This document shows, in pieces, positions 38,118-41,285 of a stretch of DNA of 41,285 bases. A model generated the notes under the pieces. That model was not told the DNA's origin, did not search any database, and saw only the letters and a list, made by a program, of their open reading frames with translations. Position numbers and translations under genes: made by a program. Within the stretch, counting starts at the first letter, position 1, and each line of letters opens with the position of its first letter. The stretch is taken from the IMG/VR virus record IMGVR_UViG_3300031237_000264, positions 1 through 41,285 of that record; one strand, 5' to 3'. Source of the DNA: a virus.

Positions 38118-40250
38118 TTAGGCGGTTTTCCGCCGGAACGTCCGGAATTCGGCGGTCTCCTGATAGGTGTGCCGCCATTTCTTTGCCTTCTCGCTGTCGA
38201 TTTCCTCCTCGTTGAGGTTCATGAGACGTTCCCACTCGGCCAGTCGGGCCTCGGGGGTTGTCGGTGTGGACCAGGACGGCGCCGGCGTGACCGGCAGCGC
38301 GACTACCTCCGCCTGGGCCGCGATGGGCTCGGTAATCACCACTTCGCGCTCTTGCGCGCGCTGCTCCAACTGCTCGCGGGTGATGTTCAGGAAACCAGGG
38401 CTGACGAAGCTGCCCGGCTGTTCCAGTGCCGGTGTGCCACGCCGCTCCTCGCGGACCTCCTGCAGCTTTGCTTCGAGCCGCTTCTCGCGGCCGGCGGCGC
38501 GGTTGTCCCGCGCGCGTTCGATAACCGATTGCGGCATGTAGTCGTGCTTGTTCGCGTCCAGCTCGGCCGTGCAGATGAATCGGCCGGTGTCGTCGTACAC
38601 CCAGACCATTTGCGGATCGTGGATGTCGTAGCCAACGGCCAGCTGCTCGCCGTGGAACTCCTCCAAGTCGCGGTTGAAGTAGCGGTTGCCGAACAGCTCC
38701 AGCTCGGCCCGGCGCACGGTGCGCAGAGTCTGTGGGCGGAAGAGCGGCTCCGCCTCGTCGTCGTGCACGCGATGGGGCTCGAAGCCGTTCTGGACGAACT
38801 GCTCCCATTTCTCGTTTGGCGTCATGTGCCGGCGGCGCCCGGATACCGAGTCGACGATCTTGGGCAGGCTGCGGTGTGGCCGGTCGTTATAGGCCGCGAC
38901 CTTCTGCTCGGCGAAGTCGACGAATTGCGACCAGGTGAGCAGGGGCATGGCGACGACTTCGCCCTTCGCTGCGATGGCCTTGCGAGAAAGCTTGAACGTC
39001 GCCAGCTTGGCCTCGCGGTCCATGTCGCGGCCCATGTAGCCGGGGATCTCGCGCGCGGCTTTTACCCAGATGGTCTGGTGCAGTTTCTCGATGACGCCGC
39101 GCGCCTGGGAGTTGTACGGCAGGCTGTTGTACATCTCCATGCCAAGGCGGCCCATGAGGCCGGTGGCCTCTTCGGTCATCATGTCGTTGACGTAGCCTGA
39201 GCCGTTGTCGACGTAGAAGATCGCGCAGATGCCCGCGTTGAGGCAGGCGGAGCGCACCGCGTCGAGCACGGTGATTGCGCTTTCTGCCAGGCCGACCGAC
39301 CAGCCGACCACCTTGCGCGTGGCGACATCGACGATGGTGGTGATCTCCGGCCGGAAAGGACGGCCGTGGAGCGGGTGCTGGACCTCGGCGTCGAAGGTGT
39401 GGCCGTCACCGCTGTAAATGTCCCCTGGCAGCAGGTGCTCAAAGCCCCGGCGCACGAAGGGCTTGATCGTCTTGAGCTCGCGCGCGCCCATGCGCCCGGT
39501 CTCCCGGGTCACGTTGCCGATCTTGTCTAGAAAGCGGCGAACCTGATGGATGCTCGGCACCGTGACGCCAGGTAGGCGCTTCAGGTCGTTCGAGAAGCCC
39601 TCGTAGGCGTGGGCCACGGAAGGTTTCTCGGGCCGCTGGTAGTAGCCGAGGAAGAACGGTGCCCATTCGGGCACGGACATGTCCTGTGCCGCGCGCTTGG
39701 GCACCAGGGTGCCGCTGCGCTCGTATTCGACGAATCGCAGGATGCTCCGGACGGAAGGCAAGCCATCCGGGCTGCTGCGGCCGCGCTCGTCCCGGGCCAG
39801 CTTGAGCATGGCGATCATGGACTCGCTGGCAGTGCCCAGCCGCGCCATGTCGAGCAGGATCGTGGCGGCACGCTTCCTGGTGTAGCGCGAGCGTTCCATC
39901 AGGCTGTTGAGAGCGGACAGCACGCCCTTGCGGGCATCGGCCTTGAGGGTCTGCGCCTTGGTCGCATCGATTCGCGGGAGCGCGGCCGTGGGCGCCGGCA
40001 ACATCGGTGCTGCAGCGGTGGCCACCAACCGTTCCCCTGTCTTGGCGCGGATGGCATTGACGATGCTCTGCGGCGGCGCGTACAGACGACGGGTGCCACC
40101 TAGACCAGTCGCCTCAACAGACGGCCAAGCCTCCTTCTCGGCCTTTGTTCGTAGCGCCACTTTGCTGGTCGGCAACCCAGGCAAACGCATGGCTGCCAAC
40201 TCTCCTGCGCTGTAGTGCGATTTGATCGTGGCTTGGGGGCGCGCGCTCAT
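38118..40250 (-). CDS. A: Mu A-type DDE transposase
   Basis: The 710-aa transposase joins phage ends to target DNA. The N-terminus (about residues 10-60) is a Mu-type winged DNA-binding domain (HYSAGELAAMRLPGLPTSKV). The catalytic RNase H-fold core has Asp282 in SGDGHTFD, Asp348 in FYVDNGSG and Glu388 in GVIEKLHQ, matching the Mu DDE triad. The Mu-type C-terminal beta-barrel (about 500-600) and a helical Arg/Glu-rich tail that may contact B follow. The start overlaps the upstream stop by 4 nt. Confidence 0.96.
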   Translation of the reverse strand: MSARPQATIKSHYSAGELAAMRLPGLPTSKVALRTKAEKEAWPSVEATGLGGTRRLYAPPQSIVNAIRAKTGERLVATAAAPMLPAPTAALPRIDATKAQTLKADARKGVLSALNSLMERSRYTRKRAATILLDMARLGTASESMIAMLKLARDERGRSSPDGLPSVRSILRFVEYERSGTLVPKRAAQDMSVPEWAPFFLGYYQRPEKPSVAHAYEGFSNDLKRLPGVTVPSIHQVRRFLDKIGNVTRETGRMGARELKTIKPFVRRGFEHLLPGDIYSGDGHTFDAEVQHPLHGRPFRPEITTIVDVATRKVVGWSVGLAESAITVLDAVRSACLNAGICAIFYVDNGSGYVNDMMTEEATGLMGRLGMEMYNSLPYNSQARGVIEKLHQTIWVKAAREIPGYMGRDMDREAKLATFKLSRKAIAAKGEVVAMPLLTWSQFVDFAEQKVAAYNDRPHRSLPKIVDSVSGRRRHMTPNEKWEQFVQNGFEPHRVHDDEAEPLFRPQTLRTVRRAELELFGNRYFNRDLEEFHGEQLAVGYDIHDPQMVWVYDDTGRFICTAELDANKHDYMPQSVIERARDNRAAGREKRLEAKLQEVREERRGTPALEQPGSFVSPGFLNITREQLEQRAQEREVVITEPIAAQAEVVALPVTPAPSWSTPTTPEARLAEWERLMNLNEEEIDSEKAKKWRHTYQETAEFRTFRRKTA

Positions 40251-40771
40251 TCCGATGCCTTATTCATCTTGCGCATCAGGTGGCCGAACAGCTTCTCGTC
40301 CATCTGGCCTTCAATCGTCTTCTGGCGCGCGCGGATGTGGCGGTCCAGGACTGCCATAGCGCCGAACTCGGCGCAGAGCGCTTCGTCGGCGGTCAGCACC
40401 CTGCGGCTGAAATGCCCGGCCATCCATTCCAGCGGGCTGTAGTCCTGGCAGGCCGTCATCAGGGCCATGAAGGCATCGACCGGAATGCGGCGATCCGCCT
40501 GGCTAGGTGCGACCCACAGGTCGAGGTGAGCCTTGGTGATGGGGCGGGCCACGAGGGCGGTCATGGCATCCGCGACGCGCTCCCGCGACAGCCCCTTGTT
40601 AAACGCGGTGTCGAGGACAGCGGAGAGGGCTTGGCGGATGCCGGCGTCCAGGGCGTTCTCGCCCTTCACCGCGACGGCACCGGCCGGGGTCTCGACGACG
40701 AACACGTCGAAGTTGAGGGGGAGCTGGTTGACGTCCGGCTTGGCGCCGTTCGGCTGGCGGCGTTTCGTCAT
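40247..40771 (-). CDS. Early protein upstream of transposase, unknown
   Basis: This 174-aa protein lies between ner and A. It has a basic N-terminus (MTKRRQPNGAKPDVNQLPLN), a FDVFVVETPAGAVAVKG strand segment and several helices, including one with SRERVADAMTALVARP that resembles a helix-turn-helix or a repeat of the kind seen in DNA-binding adaptors. Similar proteins occur at this place in B3-like phages. It overlaps the transposase by 4 nt. The function is unknown. Confidence 0.72.
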   Translation of the reverse strand: MTKRRQPNGAKPDVNQLPLNFDVFVVETPAGAVAVKGENALDAGIRQALSAVLDTAFNKGLSRERVADAMTALVARPITKAHLDLWVAPSQADRRIPVDAFMALMTACQDYSPLEWMAGHFSRRVLTADEALCAEFGAMAVLDRHIRARQKTIEGQMDEKLFGHLMRKMNKASE

Positions 40772-40773
40772 GG

Positions 40774-40962
40774 TCAGCCTTCCATGACGAAGCGACGGAC
40801 CTGCTCAATCGTGAGCTCGCCGGAGATCAAGCTGGCGAGGGAGTAGACGGCGTAGGCGTACTTGAATTTCTTGTCGCCCATCTCCTTGTTCGGGTTCTTC
40901 ACGGTGTCGAGTTTCGTGTAGATCTTGGCGGCTACTTCGAGGGCGGTTTCGCGGTCTGACAT
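40774..40962 (-). CDS. Small early protein, unknown
   Basis: This 62-aa protein starts at ATG 40962 (GGGAAAG before it) and ends 2 nt before the next gene. It begins MSDRETALEVAAKIYTKLDT and has a second helix (FKYAYAVYSLASLISGELTI). It is helical, with no cysteines and no clear membrane segment. No family is recognised. Confidence 0.7.
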   Translation of the reverse strand: MSDRETALEVAAKIYTKLDTVKNPNKEMGDKKFKYAYAVYSLASLISGELTIEQVRRFVMEG

Positions 40963-40997
40963 GGCACTTTCCCGTTGTTAAAATTGGCGTGAGCGAA

Positions 40998-41285
40998 CTA
41001 CGCGGCGGCTTTAGCCTGGGCGGCGCCGATATACTTGTGGGCGTAACGGGGACGGATACGGCGGCCCTCGGGCGTCCAGCGGGTGGGCCAGAGTTCGTGT
41101 GCGGGGACGCCGAGGAAGTCGCTGATGGCCAGCTCGCCCGAATAGGCGGGGCGGCCAAGTGCATTGCGCACGGTCGACGGGGGCAGGCCGCGCTCCCGTG
41201 CAAGGTCGTTCATGGTGCTGCCGCGCTTGCGGATGGCCGCCTTGATGTCTTCCTTGTGCCACCCAGCTTGCTTCTTTTCGCTCAT
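40998..41285 (-). CDS. ner: Ner-like DNA-binding regulator
   Basis: The 95-aa protein is of the Ner/Nlp type: GWHKEDIKAAIRKRGSTMND, then LARERGLPPSTVRNALGRPA with a helix-turn-helix, and a core ending ELWPTRW. Ner in Mu represses early and repressor promoters at the start of the lytic cycle. It is the first early gene; its ATG is the last base of the window, so its promoter and the divergent c repressor lie outside. Confidence 0.93.
   Translation of the reverse strand: MSEKKQAGWHKEDIKAAIRKRGSTMNDLARERGLPPSTVRNALGRPAYSGELAISDFLGVPAHELWPTRWTPEGRRIRPRYAHKYIGAAQAKAAA

Noticed and set aside
818-40982. Reading the dispersed TTTAAC motif as a simple promoter -10 element
   Set aside because: Thirty of the 35 copies are inside genes, in both orientations and without matching -35 sequences, so most cannot be promoters.
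1-41285. CRISPR array, tRNA, rRNA or insertion sequence
   Set aside because: No regularly spaced direct repeats, cloverleaf or IS-type transposase other than the phage transposase was seen.
1-41285. Mu ends (transposase-binding sites L1-L3, R1-R3) and host junctions
   Set aside because: The window starts at the dam stop and ends at the ner start, so terminal sites must lie outside; I found no end-like repeats inside.

Overview
The window is almost exactly one Mu-like (transposable) phage or prophage genome, read from the minus strand. Every gene I can support runs right to left. The order is Ner-like regulator, MuA-type DDE transposase, MuB-type ATPase, a block of small early genes, GemA (gp16), a Mor-family activator, lysis genes, small and large terminase, portal, F-like and G-like head proteins, I/Z protease-scaffold, T-like major capsid, connector and tail-completion genes, tail tube, tail assembly chaperone with a -1 frameshift, tape measure, tail-tip and fibre genes, and a Dam-type methyltransferase. 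There is no tail sheath, baseplate wedge or Mu-type fibre/invertase block. A tube protein, frameshifted chaperone and 1597-residue tape measure point to a siphovirus tail, as in the B3/D3112 group rather than Mu itself. The DNA is GC-rich with strong GC3 shadow frames, which fits a Burkholderiales or Pseudomonas-type host; the sequence does not fix the species. The first base is the end of dam and the last is the start codon of ner, so the c repressor (expected beyond 41285) and the phage ends are not in the window.

Region by region, in transcription order. 41285-36160 holds transposition and regulation (Ner, A, B, two DNA-binding-like proteins). 36163-30502 is an early/middle block of about thirteen small genes, mostly of unknown function and many overlapping by 4 nt, closing with gemA and mor. 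30501-30360 is a junction with a strong hairpin followed by a 19-bp element. 30359-28662 carries endolysin, holin-like protein, Rz with an embedded Rz1, a DksA/TraR-like zinc protein and a small coiled-coil protein. 28655-22784 holds terminase, portal and head morphogenesis. 22783-22529 is a gene-free gap with a second copy of the 19-bp element. 22528-18196 is protease/scaffold, decoration-like protein, capsid and connectors. 18157-956 is the tail, and 801-1 is the methyltransferase.

The most unusual signal is not a gene. By eye I find 37 TTAA tetranucleotides in the window, and 35 of them sit in the hexamer TTTAAC/GTTAAA, usually as RTTTAAC. The motif occurs on both strands and in several reading phases (Phe-Asn, Val-Lys, rare TTA-Leu codons, stop codons, and five sites outside genes), so amino-acid demand does not explain it. 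Other points of interest are a 19-bp element shared by two late-gene junctions, a signal-peptide-like extension on the major capsid protein, tandem repeats in the tape measure, a possible nuclease domain on the F-like head protein, and inverted repeats placed over ribosome-binding sites.
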